Part shown: positions 47,467 through 54,653 of the stretch, piece by piece | How the letters are laid out: the number at the start of each line of letters is the position of its first letter | Position numbering within the stretch: the stretch's first letter is position 1 | Assembly (NCBI GenBank): GCA_964555735.1 | Contig: CAZKTS010000288.1 | Span: forward strand, 19,346 to 83,345 | DNA: 64,000 nt | Direction: 5' to 3' | DNA from: CAZKTS01 sp964555735 | Lineage (GTDB): Bacteria; Actinomycetota; Acidimicrobiia; IMCC26256; PALSA-555 | Translations under genes and position numbers: made by a program | The notes under the pieces: model-generated | The model's input: only the letters and a program-made list of their open reading frames with translations | Database searches by the model: none | What the model was told of the DNA's origin: nothing

Positions 47467-48119
47467 CGGGGGGCGATCGGCCGAGTGCACCCCGCGCCGA
47501 GTGCACCCCGCGCCGGTTGTTCTGCGATTTCGCCTCGCAAGCCACGCCGCGCGCCCCGCGCGCGCGATCCACCCCGCCGCGCCGCCCACGCGCCCCGCTG
47601 ACGCGCTTTCAGAGCGCGGACGACCCGCGCCCCATTGGGCGAGCAAAGCGCGCCACAGGGCCCTTCCAGGGCCCGCAACGGCCAAGTTTCGTAAGTGCGC
47701 GGGATCGTTGGGGTGAGCGCGGAGGGGCGCCGGGGGCGTGCTCGATCGGCGACGTCGGCGACATCGGGGCCCGCCGACCCGGGCGGCGGCCGAGCCCGCC
47801 CCGAGCCCACGGCCGGCGGCACCTCACCCGGGGCGGCAGCTCGGCGCGGGTGGCCGATCGAGTACCTTGCCGCGCCGAGGGGTCCGGCGGGCGCCCGGCA
47901 AGGGCGCGAGTTCATAGGCGGAAGCTACGAGCCAGATTTTCTCGGTCTGGCCAAGCGCCCGACATGACACCGGAATTCGAGATCGGCGTGCTCGATCGGC
48001 GAGGGGCTTTGCTCGATCGCCAGCCGCCCGGGGCGCGCTCGATCGGCCGCCGGAGCCCCTCGCAAGTGCCCGAAACGATTGGGCTCAAAACTGCCCGGTC
48101 GATTTCTGCTCGATCGCGC
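47467..48119. other. noncoding region with iterated GCTCGATCG
   Basis: No gene-like frame fits this stretch. It holds GCTCGATCG at about 47740, 47990, 48011, 48037 and 48108, plus an inverted TCGATCGG copy near 47853. A diverged GC repeat lies at about 47620-47690, and a short doubled GAGTGCACCCCGCGCC string near 47485. The iterated motif may be a regulator or replication-protein site. Confidence 0.55.
47620..47690. repeat. dispersed GC-rich repeat, diverged copy
   Basis: This copy contains AAAGCGCGCCACAGGG at 47645, a variant of the core with one base missing, next to GGGCCCTTCCAGGGCCC, a palindrome. Confidence 0.55.
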
Positions 48120-48147
48120 TTGACCCCGCGTATACCAGGTGTATGCT
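48120..48147 (+). promoter_or_regulatory. class C promoter, copy 2
   Basis: TTGACC and TATGCT are 16 bases apart; ATG 48155 follows 7 bases after. Half-sites GTATAC and GTATGC straddle CAGGT over the -10, an operator-like arrangement. About 70 bases here are repeated almost exactly at 49301-49373. Confidence 0.75.
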
Positions 48148-48154
48148 GGCTCGC

Positions 48155-49120
48155 ATGAACAGCACGGACAACACCGGCAGCGAGCGGAGCACCCTGGCCA
48201 CGGCGGAGGCGGTCGCGCTCGCCGCCGAGGGGATGACCTTCGGGGTCGAGATCGAGACGACCGGGCTCGGCGCCGGCGGGTGCGCGGACGTGGTCGCGGC
48301 CGCCCTGGTGGCCGCCGGCCGCTGGGTGCAGCCCCGCCCGTACGGCGGGTCGGATGTGCGTGAGTACACCGGCCACGGGTGGCGGGTGTGGGCGGCGGTG
48401 CACGACGGCTCGATCCAGGGCTCGGGCGCCGCCGAGGTGGTGACCCCGATCATGCGCGGCGAGGACGATCTCCTCCTCCTGCAGGAGATCGTGCGGGCCC
48501 TGCGCCGCGCCGGCGCCCGCAGCAGCGCCGCCGCGCAGTGCGGCGTGCACGTTCACGTCGGGGTCGAGGACGAGCTGGTGGCGGCGCGTACCGCCCTGCT
48601 CGGCGCCAAGGTCGGCCGGTTCCTCGGCGCTTTCGTGGCGCCCGAGCGGGCGAGGTGGGCGCGCGCGATGGGGCGCGCGGAGACGGCCGCCCTGGTGCGC
48701 GCCGCCCGCGGCGGCCGGGACGCGCTGCTCGCGGCCTGGTACGGCTGCCCGGTGGGGCAGATCGAGGCGGCGCGCGGCGCGAAGTACCACGCCAGCCGCT
48801 ACCGCGCGGTCAATTTGCACAGCTGGGCGCGCCGGAGCACGGTGGAGTTTCGGGTGTTCGACGGCACCGTGCACGCGGGCAAGATCCGGGCGTACGTGGA
48901 GCTGGCCCGGGCGATCGTGGCCAAGGCCACCCTGGCGAGCGGGCCCCTCAGCGCGGCGCCGCTCGCGGTGCACCGCCGCGGCGACAGCGTCGGGTGGCAG
49001 CGCTACCTGATCGAGAGCCTCGGGCTGGCGGGCCCCCGCTACGCGACCGCCCGCCTGCACCTCGATCTCGCCCGCCTCGCCGGGCAGGCCGCCCGCGGGA
49101 CCGAGCGCGCCGCCGGCTGA
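48155..49120 (+). CDS. amidoligase (ATP-dependent COOH-NH2 ligase-like)
   Basis: This protein has 321 residues from ATG 48155. The motifs MTFGVEIETTG, HDGSI, CGVHVHVG, RYRAVNLHSW and STVEFRVFDGT match the glutamine-synthetase-like amidoligase superfamily. Members join carboxyl and amino groups, probably on peptides or proteins. In phages they are often found with gamma-glutamylcyclotransferase-like genes, and two such genes are in this window. Codons prefer GCC over GCG, unlike most neighbours. A regulated promoter lies directly upstream. Confidence 0.85.
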   Translation: MNSTDNTGSERSTLATAEAVALAAEGMTFGVEIETTGLGAGGCADVVAAALVAAGRWVQPRPYGGSDVREYTGHGWRVWAAVHDGSIQGSGAAEVVTPIMRGEDDLLLLQEIVRALRRAGARSSAAAQCGVHVHVGVEDELVAARTALLGAKVGRFLGAFVAPERARWARAMGRAETAALVRAARGGRDALLAAWYGCPVGQIEAARGAKYHASRYRAVNLHSWARRSTVEFRVFDGTVHAGKIRAYVELARAIVAKATLASGPLSAAPLAVHRRGDSVGWQRYLIESLGLAGPRYATARLHLDLARLAGQAARGTERAAG

Positions 49121-49290
49121 GCCAGGCCGGGGCCCCGGGGCGCCTACCCGGGGCCCCACGGGCCCGCCGCACCTAGGCCCACCCTAGCCCCGCCCCGAGG
49201 CGGAAGGCGCGCCCACGAGGCTCCTACGGGCGCCTGGGGCGCCCCGCCGCACCTAGGCCAGCCCTGGCCCCGGAGGCGCTCCGCCCGGGT
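49121..49290. repeat. dispersed GC-rich repeat, copy 6
   Basis: Two related units are seen, each with CCGCACCTAGGCC, with CACCCTAGCCCC and GGAAGGCGCGCCCACGAGG (49202-49220) between. The segment separates the amidoligase from the next class C promoter. Confidence 0.7.
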
Positions 49291-49326
49291 CGCGCAGGGG
49301 CCCGGTCGATTTCTGCTCGATCGCGC

Positions 49327-49354
49327 TTGACCCCGCGTATACCAGGTGTATACT
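49327..49354 (+). promoter_or_regulatory. class C promoter, copy 3
   Basis: TTGACC and TATACT are 16 bases apart. GTATAC-CAGGT-GTATAC (49336-49352) is a perfect inverted repeat over the -10. ATG 49362 follows after 7 bases, so the mRNA would be leaderless. The block is a near copy of 48094-48166. Confidence 0.78.
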
Positions 49355-49361
49355 GGCTCTC

Positions 49362-49592
49362 ATGAACAGCACGCACCTGGGCGCCCGAGACTACTACCTG
49401 CACGTCGCGATTGGCGCGCTCGTGACCGCGCTGCAGTACCTGCAGCTGCCGGCCGGGCGCCGCCCGCACGCGCGCGTGACCGCGCGCGACGTGCGCCTGG
49501 CGCACGCCCAGCTGGTGCAGGCCGAGGTGGCGGCGGAGGCGGCCTGGGCCGCGCGGGTGGCGGCGCGGGTGGCGGCGGAGGTGGTGTCGTGA
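49362..49592 (+). CDS. hypothetical protein under class C promoter
   Basis: This 76-residue protein begins MNST like the amidoligase, because the duplicated block reaches into its first codons. The rest is helical and Ala-rich (LAHAQLVQAEVAAEAAWAAR). It is not recognised. Confidence 0.65.
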   Translation: MNSTHLGARDYYLHVAIGALVTALQYLQLPAGRRPHARVTARDVRLAHAQLVQAEVAAEAAWAARVAARVAAEVVS

Positions 49593-49837
49593 GCCGCTCG
49601 GCCGACCTGCGGGCCCTGGACATCCTCCTCGGGCCCGGCTCGGCGAAGGCCCGCCGCGCGCACCTCGCCCGCCTCGCCGGCTGGGTGCGGGCGCAGCAGG
49701 GGCGCGTCGAGTGCCCCGAGTGCGGCCACGCCGGGATCACAGCGCGGCTGCGGGCGACGGCCACGCCCACGGCGTCGCCGATCGCGGTCGCGCTCTGCTG
49801 CGCCCAGTGCGGGACGCACTGGGACGCCGAGGGGTGA
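49589..49837 (+). CDS. small zinc-ribbon protein
   Basis: This 82-residue protein starts at GTG 49589. CPECGH near residue 34 and CCAQCGTHWDAEG at the end give a four-Cys zinc ribbon. It may bind DNA or RNA. It is coupled to the gene before it. Confidence 0.65.
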   Translation: MSRSADLRALDILLGPGSAKARRAHLARLAGWVRAQQGRVECPECGHAGITARLRATATPTASPIAVALCCAQCGTHWDAEG

Positions 49838-49891
49838 CCGGCCGCCAGCTCGGGATCGGGTGCCGGCCCCGGGGTGCGGGGTCGGTCCCGA

Positions 49892-49926
49892 GGGGGGGGG
49901 GGTGGAGGGGAAGGAGGGGTGGGGGG
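49892..49926 (+). other. G-quadruplex-prone G tract
   Basis: G runs of 11, 4, 4 and 6 lie within 35 bases on the + strand, satisfying the usual G4 rule. A GGGATC-TTTC-GATCCC hairpin follows at 49957-49972. The run of 11 G is also a likely sequencing or assembly weak point. Confidence 0.7.
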
Positions 49927-50022
49927 TCAGCGGAGGGTACCCCTCCCACGCCGCGTGGGATCTTTCGATCCCGGGGTGGGGGATGGGATCGGATCGAATT
50001 TTCATTAGGCGCGCCGGGTGGT

Positions 50023-50032
50023 GCGCCATTGG
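50023..50032 (+). promoter_or_regulatory. class B variant GCGCCATTGG
   Basis: This variant has C for T at the fifth base. CATTGG ends 9 bases before ATG 50042, slightly more than other copies. Confidence 0.4.
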
Positions 50033-50041
50033 GGTGGTGGC

Positions 50042-50254
50042 ATGGCGGGCGAAGCGGCGATGGCGAGCGAAGCGGACGGGGTGGCGTCGGCGGTGGATTC
50101 TCTGACGGAGGCGTGGCGAGCGGTGCATGCTGGGCGGCTGGCGGGCGCACGGCGGATGGTGCGCGAGGCGGACCGTCGGGCGGCGAGCGCGGAGCGGCTG
50201 GCGGCGGCGCTGGTGGTGGGGTGGGGCGGGGTGCGTGGAGGAGGTGTGCGATGA
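50042..50254 (+). CDS. small Ala-rich protein
   Basis: This protein has 70 residues from ATG 50042, helical (VDSLTEAWRAVHAGRLAGAR). It has no known family. It opens a run of six small overlapping genes. Confidence 0.55.
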   Translation: MAGEAAMASEADGVASAVDSLTEAWRAVHAGRLAGARRMVREADRRAASAERLAAALVVGWGGVRGGGVR

Positions 50255-50478
50255 CGTGCAGATACAGGCCGGAGGGGTACGTGGCGACGCTGGTGGGGCA
50301 AGCGATCGACATGCTGTTCGAGGGGTTCTATGGGTTGAGTCTGGCGTCGCGGCCGGGGTCGGCTCGCGCGCGGTCGGAGGTGTACTGGGCGGCTCGCGAC
50401 ATCGAGCGGGCCGAGGCGCTGCTCGATGAGGCGCTGGCGCTGGTCGAGGCTGGGCGTGGAAGGCGGGTGACGCCGTGA
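50251..50478 (+). CDS. small hypothetical protein
   Basis: This 75-residue protein starts at ATG 50251 behind GGAGGAGG. It reads TCRYRPEGYVATLVGQAIDM and ends helical. It is not recognised. Confidence 0.6.
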   Translation: MTCRYRPEGYVATLVGQAIDMLFEGFYGLSLASRPGSARARSEVYWAARDIERAEALLDEALALVEAGRGRRVTP

Positions 50479-50741
50479 GGGCGGAGCGCGACATGTCGCC
50501 TGGGATGCAGGCGGCGCTGGTGGCGGCGAGCGAGGCGGGGCGGCTGGTGTACGTGCGTGGCGGGTGGTGGTGCCGGCCGGAGCACGCGGAGGCGGTGCTG
50601 CGGCGTGGGAGTGCGGGGGATCTGCCGACGTGGCCGACGCAGGTGGTGCAGGCGCTGGCGCGGCGCGGTCGGGTGCGGCTGTGTGGGCGACCGTATCCGG
50701 TCGAGGCGGTGCCGGTGAGTGGCGAGGGGGTGGCGTCGTGA
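50475..50741 (+). CDS. small protein, possible DNA-binding
   Basis: This 88-residue protein starts at GTG 50475. Segment LPTWPTQVVQALARRGRVRL could be a winged-helix-like fragment. No firm family is recognised. Confidence 0.55.
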   Translation: MRAERDMSPGMQAALVAASEAGRLVYVRGGWWCRPEHAEAVLRRGSAGDLPTWPTQVVQALARRGRVRLCGRPYPVEAVPVSGEGVAS

Positions 50742-50983
50742 GCCGGGACGTAGGCGATCGGGCGCGTGCGCTGCAGCTCGTGCGGCGCGCGGAGCGGATG
50801 GTGCCGGGCCTGCGCGGGGACGCGCGATATTGGGACGTGGTGCACACGTACGGCGAGACGTCAGCGCGCGCGATGGAGCATCTGGCTGGGGTGCTCGGCT
50901 GCGCGCTCGACCGCGGCGACATCGAGGCGACGGCGTTCGCGGACTGGATGTACCGCGCTCGGCGGATCGGGGGTGAGTCGTGA
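50738..50983 (+). CDS. ARYWD-type small protein, paralog 1
   Basis: This 81-residue protein contains VPGLRGDARYWDVVHTYGET, then MEHLAGVLGCALDRGDIEA and ADWM. The gene at 51213 matches in the same order and spacing, so the two are paralogs separated by one gene. Confidence 0.65.
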   Translation: MSRDVGDRARALQLVRRAERMVPGLRGDARYWDVVHTYGETSARAMEHLAGVLGCALDRGDIEATAFADWMYRARRIGGES

Positions 50984-51216
50984 GCCATACGATCGACGTG
51001 GTCGTGGAGGTGATGCCGACCTGGCTGCGGGGGACGCACGGGGCGGCGGGCATGGACGGCTCGTGGCCGGCCAACGGGGCCGGGCGCTGGATCGTGTCGG
51101 CGGACGACGCGGAGGAGATCGTCGAGCGCAACCGCGGCTGGGCGCGGGTCGTGCAGTTCGCGTCGGAGCGGGACCGGGACTTCTACGAGGCGTTGCCTGA
51201 GGGGTGGGAGCCATGA
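50980..51216 (+). CDS. small hypothetical protein between paralogs
   Basis: This 78-residue protein starts at GTG 50980. It reads SHTIDVVVEVMPTWLRGTHG and ends DFYEALPEGWEP. It is unrelated to its neighbours and not recognised. Confidence 0.6.
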   Translation: MSHTIDVVVEVMPTWLRGTHGAAGMDGSWPANGAGRWIVSADDAEEIVERNRGWARVVQFASERDRDFYEALPEGWEP

Positions 51217-51488
51217 CCGGGCGGCTCGTCGGCCTCGACGGGGTGCAGCTGGCCGTGCAGCTCGTGCAGCTCGCCGCGGCGCTCGTTCCGGGCCTGTGCG
51301 ATGACGCGCGGTACTGGGACTTGACGCGCATGTACGGCCCGCTCTCGTGCCGCACCATGGATCACATGGCGGGCGCCATGGGGCGCGCGGTCGAGCGCGG
51401 CGATATCCCGGCGCCGGTGTACGCGGACTGGATGGTCTGCGCGCGGGGTCTGGGCCTGCTCGATGTCGAGGGCGAGGTGACGCCGTGA
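51213..51488 (+). CDS. ARYWD-type small protein, paralog 2
   Basis: This protein has 91 residues from ATG 51213. VPGLCDDARYWDLTRMYGPL, MDHMAGAMGRAVERGDIPA and YADWM match paralog 1. Duplication with divergence suggests a multi-target or dimeric function. Confidence 0.65.
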   Translation: MTGRLVGLDGVQLAVQLVQLAAALVPGLCDDARYWDLTRMYGPLSCRTMDHMAGAMGRAVERGDIPAPVYADWMVCARGLGLLDVEGEVTP

Positions 51489-52441
51489 CCACCGGGCGGG
51501 TCTGGGTGCTCGGGGCGAGTGACCCCGAGATGGCGCGGATCGAGGAGGTGCTGCGCGCGCGCGGCGAGGCGGTGGTGCACGCGACTCGGGGCGGCGCGCG
51601 GGTACGTGCGGGCGATGCGTACCGGGCCGACATGGCGCCGATCGAGGCGGAGGCGGTGGTGCTGGTCGAGTGCGGCGGCGAGACGCTCGATCGGTGCTCG
51701 GTGTGTCGCGACCGCGCGAGCGGGCGGGGCGATGGGCTCGGGCTGAGCGACCGCGGGACGTGGGGCGGCCTTGGACCGTGCGGGGACTGCCACGCCTGGC
51801 CGAGCGGCGGGGTCGCGGGGCCGCGGCGGTGCGACCACCACGCGCCGGGTGATGTGGGGTACGGGCTGGGCCCAGAGCACTACCTCCGGGCGTCATCGCT
51901 CGGGCAGGTGTTGGCGTTGCTCGGGCTGCCGGCTACGCACGAGGACCGGCTGATCGCAGCGGCGGACCACTGTCTCGGCGCGGCGTACCGTGGCGAGTGC
52001 CTGGGGGTGTACCCGGATCAGTTGCTGGCCGACCGCGTGCGGCGGCAGGCGGCGTTTCGCGGCGTCGATGAGATGGTGGTGCGGATCGAGATCCAGCGGG
52101 CGCGTGAGGCGATCGCGGAGGCGCCGATGGTGCAGATCGCGGGCGTGGAGGATGCACCGCACACCGACGATCATGGGTGGAAGATGTCGGTGTGTGATGG
52201 GTGCCGGGACTACCCGATACTGGTACACGACCTACGCGGGCGGTACGTGCCGGGGCTGGTGGAGGCGGCCGCGGTGACGGGGGCGGAGTACGTCTCGGGG
52301 CCGCTGCCTGGCGAGAGGACGAAGTACACCGTCTCCGGGCGCCCGGAGACGGTGCGAGCCTGGCTGGCGCGCGCGGAGCGCGACGGGATGCATGACACCT
52401 ACGGCGACCCGGCGCGCGGGTTCGCGGGAGGCTACGTGTGA
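51485..52441 (+). CDS. hypothetical protein with two Cys sites
   Basis: This protein has 318 residues from GTG 51485. The N-terminal RVWVLGASDPEMARIEEVLR looks like a Rossmann-type strand-helix. Cys pairs occur near residue 75 (CSVC), 95 (CGDC) and 240 (CDGC), the last two probably metal-binding. A Rossmann-like domain linked to zinc sites hints at an enzyme, but none is recognised. Confidence 0.65.
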   Translation: MTTGRVWVLGASDPEMARIEEVLRARGEAVVHATRGGARVRAGDAYRADMAPIEAEAVVLVECGGETLDRCSVCRDRASGRGDGLGLSDRGTWGGLGPCGDCHAWPSGGVAGPRRCDHHAPGDVGYGLGPEHYLRASSLGQVLALLGLPATHEDRLIAAADHCLGAAYRGECLGVYPDQLLADRVRRQAAFRGVDEMVVRIEIQRAREAIAEAPMVQIAGVEDAPHTDDHGWKMSVCDGCRDYPILVHDLRGRYVPGLVEAAAVTGAEYVSGPLPGERTKYTVSGRPETVRAWLARAERDGMHDTYGDPARGFAGGYV

Positions 52442-52992
52442 GCGGGGCGTGCCTGGCGACGCGCGGCGGGCGGCTGGTGGATCTGGCCGACCCGAAGCCG
52501 GAGACGATCTGGCTGGATGACATCGCGTACGCGCTGGCGCGCATCGCCCGATTTGGTGGCCACGCCGGCGGGCCGGATCTGGGGTACTCGGTGGCGCAGC
52601 ACTCGGTGCTGGTGATGCGGCGCCTTGCGGGTGCGAGCGTGGAAGTGCGGCGCCTCGCGCTGATGCACGACGCGGCGGAGGCGTACATCGGCGACGTGAC
52701 GCGCCCGATGCGCGAGGCGATGTACCGGGTTCGCATGGTCGAGCCGCCGCTGGCTGTCATCGAGCGTAATGTGGAGTACGCGATCGCGCGGCGGTTCCGG
52801 CTGACCGGCTCCATGGCTGACATGTTGGCGGTGGAGGTCGCGGACGATGAGCAGCTTCGCGTCGAGCTGGCGGTGCTGATGGGCGTGGGTGCGCGCCGGG
52901 CGGGCGCCAGTCCGATCGCGACGTGGACCGTGGTACACGCGCACCGCGAGTTCTTGGCGGCCGCGCGAGAGGTGGGGTTGTGCGAGGAGTGA
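52438..52992 (+). CDS. HD-domain hydrolase, YfbR-like
   Basis: This 184-residue protein has His in VAQHSV near residue 54 and HD in MHDAAEAYIGDVTRPM near 76, matching YfbR-type 5'-nucleotidases. A later Asp near VADDEQ completes the usual metal set. Phage members trim nucleotides to support DNA synthesis or modify dNTP pools. Confidence 0.82.
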   Translation: MSGACLATRGGRLVDLADPKPETIWLDDIAYALARIARFGGHAGGPDLGYSVAQHSVLVMRRLAGASVEVRRLALMHDAAEAYIGDVTRPMREAMYRVRMVEPPLAVIERNVEYAIARRFRLTGSMADMLAVEVADDEQLRVELAVLMGVGARRAGASPIATWTVVHAHREFLAAAREVGLCEE

Positions 52993-53014
52993 GTAACTGG
53001 CGGAAGGAGAAGTC

Positions 53015-53311
53015 ATGACCAAGAAGCAGAAGAAGGTTGTCATCGCTACCAGCACGCGGCCGTGGAGCATCGTCCACGGCACGGTCATCAAGGAGACGCC
53101 GACCGAGATCGTCGTCGCCGACGCCAGGATGGTGGCGTACTACGACACGACCGCGCGCACGCTGTACGGCGTGGCGAAGGCTGGTCCCGGCCGTGGGGCG
53201 CGCGTGTCCGGCGCCGTCGACATCGCGAGGATCCCGCGCGGGGTGATCGAGCACATCCTCTCGTGTACCGAGTCGGCCTCGGCCGCCATCGAGGCGGAGC
53301 CGTGGTCGTGA
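53015..53311 (+). CDS. small beta-rich protein, DUF6948-like
   Basis: This protein has 98 residues, and ATG 53015 follows GGAAGGAGAAGTC. It reads VVIATSTRPWSIVHGTVIKE, then VVADARMVAYYDTTARTLYG and ends EAEPWS. The pattern recalls DUF6948, seen in phages and plasmids with unknown role. The link is from memory only. Confidence 0.6.
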   Translation: MTKKQKKVVIATSTRPWSIVHGTVIKETPTEIVVADARMVAYYDTTARTLYGVAKAGPGRGARVSGAVDIARIPRGVIEHILSCTESASAAIEAEPWS

Positions 53312-53694
53312 TCCCTTCTACGGCATGGCTGCTCGCGCTGGTCGGCGCGTGTCGCCAGGCGTGCGACCGCCTGGGTGGGATACGGCTCACCCAGGCGTGG
53401 CGCGGCGACGGTTACGGCTACGGCGACGGTTTCGGCCGCGTCGGCACCGGCAGCGACGGCTTCGGCGACGGCGGCTGGGGCAGCGGCGACGGCGTCGGCT
53501 TCGGCAGCGGCGGCGTCGGCTTCGGCGGCGACGGCGACGGCACCGGCGACGGCGGCGGCGGCCACGGCGACGGCTACGACGGCGGCTACGGCTACGGATC
53601 CCTTGAGGGGATTGCGATCGAGCATGGCGGGAGAGTCTGGACAGCTGACGACGCGCTTGCGGCGCTGCAGACCGCGGCGGGGTTGAAGCCGTGA
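53308..53694 (+). CDS. GYGDG-repeat protein, paralog 1
   Basis: This 128-residue protein starts at GTG 53308. N-terminus STAWLLALVGACRQACDRLG and C-terminus GSLEGIAIEHGGRVWTADDA are nearly the same as in the next gene. Between them lie about 60 residues of Gly/Asp/Tyr repeats (GDGYGYGDG). The ends are conserved and the middle varies, as in a protein whose repeat domain expands and contracts. Confidence 0.7.
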   Translation: MIPSTAWLLALVGACRQACDRLGGIRLTQAWRGDGYGYGDGFGRVGTGSDGFGDGGWGSGDGVGFGSGGVGFGGDGDGTGDGGGGHGDGYDGGYGYGSLEGIAIEHGGRVWTADDALAALQTAAGLKP

Positions 53695-54140
53695 CGCCTC
53701 ATACGGCATGGTTGCTTGCACTGGCCGGCGTGTGCTCCGAGGCATGCGATCGACTGGGCGGGATGCCGCTCGCCGAAGCGGCGGCCGAGGCGGACGAGGA
53801 GGATATCGCGTGGCTGGCGCGAGGCGGCGGCGGCAGTGGCGGCGGCAGCAGCGGCGGCGGCGGCTACGGCGGCGGCTACGGCCTCGGCGCCGGCTGCGGT
53901 GACGGAGAGGGTGGCTGGGGCTACGGCGACGGCTGCGGTGACGGAGAGGGTGGCGGCTGCGGTGACGGAGAGGGTGGCTGGGGCTACGGCGACGGCGCCG
54001 GCTTCGGATCCCTGCACGGGATCACGATCGAGCATGGCGGGAGGGTCTGGACACCTGAAGATGCTCTCGCCGCGTTGCGAGCCGCGGCGGGCGGGCCTCG
54101 GCGACCCCGGCGGCCCCGGCGGCCCCGGCTGCGCTATTAG
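53691..54140 (+). CDS. GYGDG-repeat protein, paralog 2
   Basis: This 149-residue protein is a direct duplicate of the gene before it, with N-terminus HTAWLLALAGVCSEACDRLG and C-terminal GSLHGITIEHGGRVWTPEDA. Its repeat region contains a tandem DNA repeat around GGTGACGGAGAGGGTGG (three times). The tail RRPRRPRRPRLRY is basic. It may bind a surface or nucleic acid; unknown. Confidence 0.7.
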   Translation: MTPHTAWLLALAGVCSEACDRLGGMPLAEAAAEADEEDIAWLARGGGGSGGGSSGGGGYGGGYGLGAGCGDGEGGWGYGDGCGDGEGGGCGDGEGGWGYGDGAGFGSLHGITIEHGGRVWTPEDALAALRAAAGGPRRPRRPRRPRLRY

Positions 54141-54141
54141 G
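54131..54141 (+). promoter_or_regulatory. class B motif GCGCTATTAGG
   Basis: The motif overlaps the stop codon of paralog 2. A 15-codon frame (54160-54207, MVRREIRRPGRSVPA) and a 7-codon frame (54204-54227, MKHRRRR) follow before the lipoprotein gene. Whether either is translated is unknown. Confidence 0.4.
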
Positions 54142-54229
54142 GGTGCAGGCGTCGTCGGCATGGTGCGTCGGGAGATCCGGCGACCTGGTCGTAGTGTTCC
54201 AGCATGAAACACCGGCGGCGCCGCTGATG

Positions 54230-54235
54230 TAGGAT
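54230..54235 (+). promoter_or_regulatory. class A-like element TAGGAT
   Basis: TAGGAT ends 6 bases before ATG 54242. A TAGTGT element (54192-54197) also lies 6 bases before ATG 54204, giving two tandem leaderless-type arrangements within 40 bases. Confidence 0.45.
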
Positions 54236-54241
54236 CTGATC

Positions 54242-54652
54242 ATGGTCAAGCGACGCGCGGCGATGGCGGCGATGGTGGCGGTCGGTGCGTTGTCGTGCAC
54301 GACGCTGATCGTGGAGCGGGTCGAAGTGGGCGGTGGGGCTGAGGGCGGGCAGGAGGCGGCGGTGAGCGACAGAGAGATCCACGACGCGGTCGCCGAGGCG
54401 GGCGACGGGGCGGTGCTCGACGCGGCGAGTGAGCGTGTCGAGCATGACGCGGAGCCCGAGGTGGGCGCGGGCGGAGCGGGTGGCGTCGGCGGAGCGGGTG
54501 GTGTCGGCGGTGTCGGCGGAGCGGGTGGTGTCGGCGGTGGCTCGGGTGGCGTTGGCGGTTCGGGCGGCGTGGCTGGGTCGCCGTGCGAGGGCGCCTATCA
54601 GCTGTGCGGTGGGTTATGTCTGCTGCCGTGGCACTGCCCGGACGGGTACTGA
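54242..54652 (+). CDS. phage lipoprotein with Gly-rich stalk
   Basis: This 136-residue protein begins MVKRRAAMAAMVAVGALSC, a signal peptide with a lipobox-like A-L-S-C at residue 19. Residues 78-112 are GAGGVGG-type repeats that could form a stalk. The end holds four Cys (SPCEGAYQLCGGLCLLPWHC). Such lipoproteins are common in Myxococcota. In a phage genome one may block superinfection or alter the cell surface. Export and function are inferred. Confidence 0.7.
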   Translation: MVKRRAAMAAMVAVGALSCTTLIVERVEVGGGAEGGQEAAVSDREIHDAVAEAGDGAVLDAASERVEHDAEPEVGAGGAGGVGGAGGVGGVGGAGGVGGGSGGVGGSGGVAGSPCEGAYQLCGGLCLLPWHCPDGY

Positions 54653-54653
54653 G

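Noticed and set aside
47412..48158. Open frame of 248 codons upstream of the amidoligase
   Set aside because: It covers the iterated GCTCGATCG motifs, a GC repeat and the class C promoter, so it is more likely noncoding.
49957..49972. Terminator at GGGATC-TTTC-GATCCC
   Set aside because: The stem is only 6 bases and is followed by G-rich, not T-rich, sequence, so it is not called as an intrinsic terminator.
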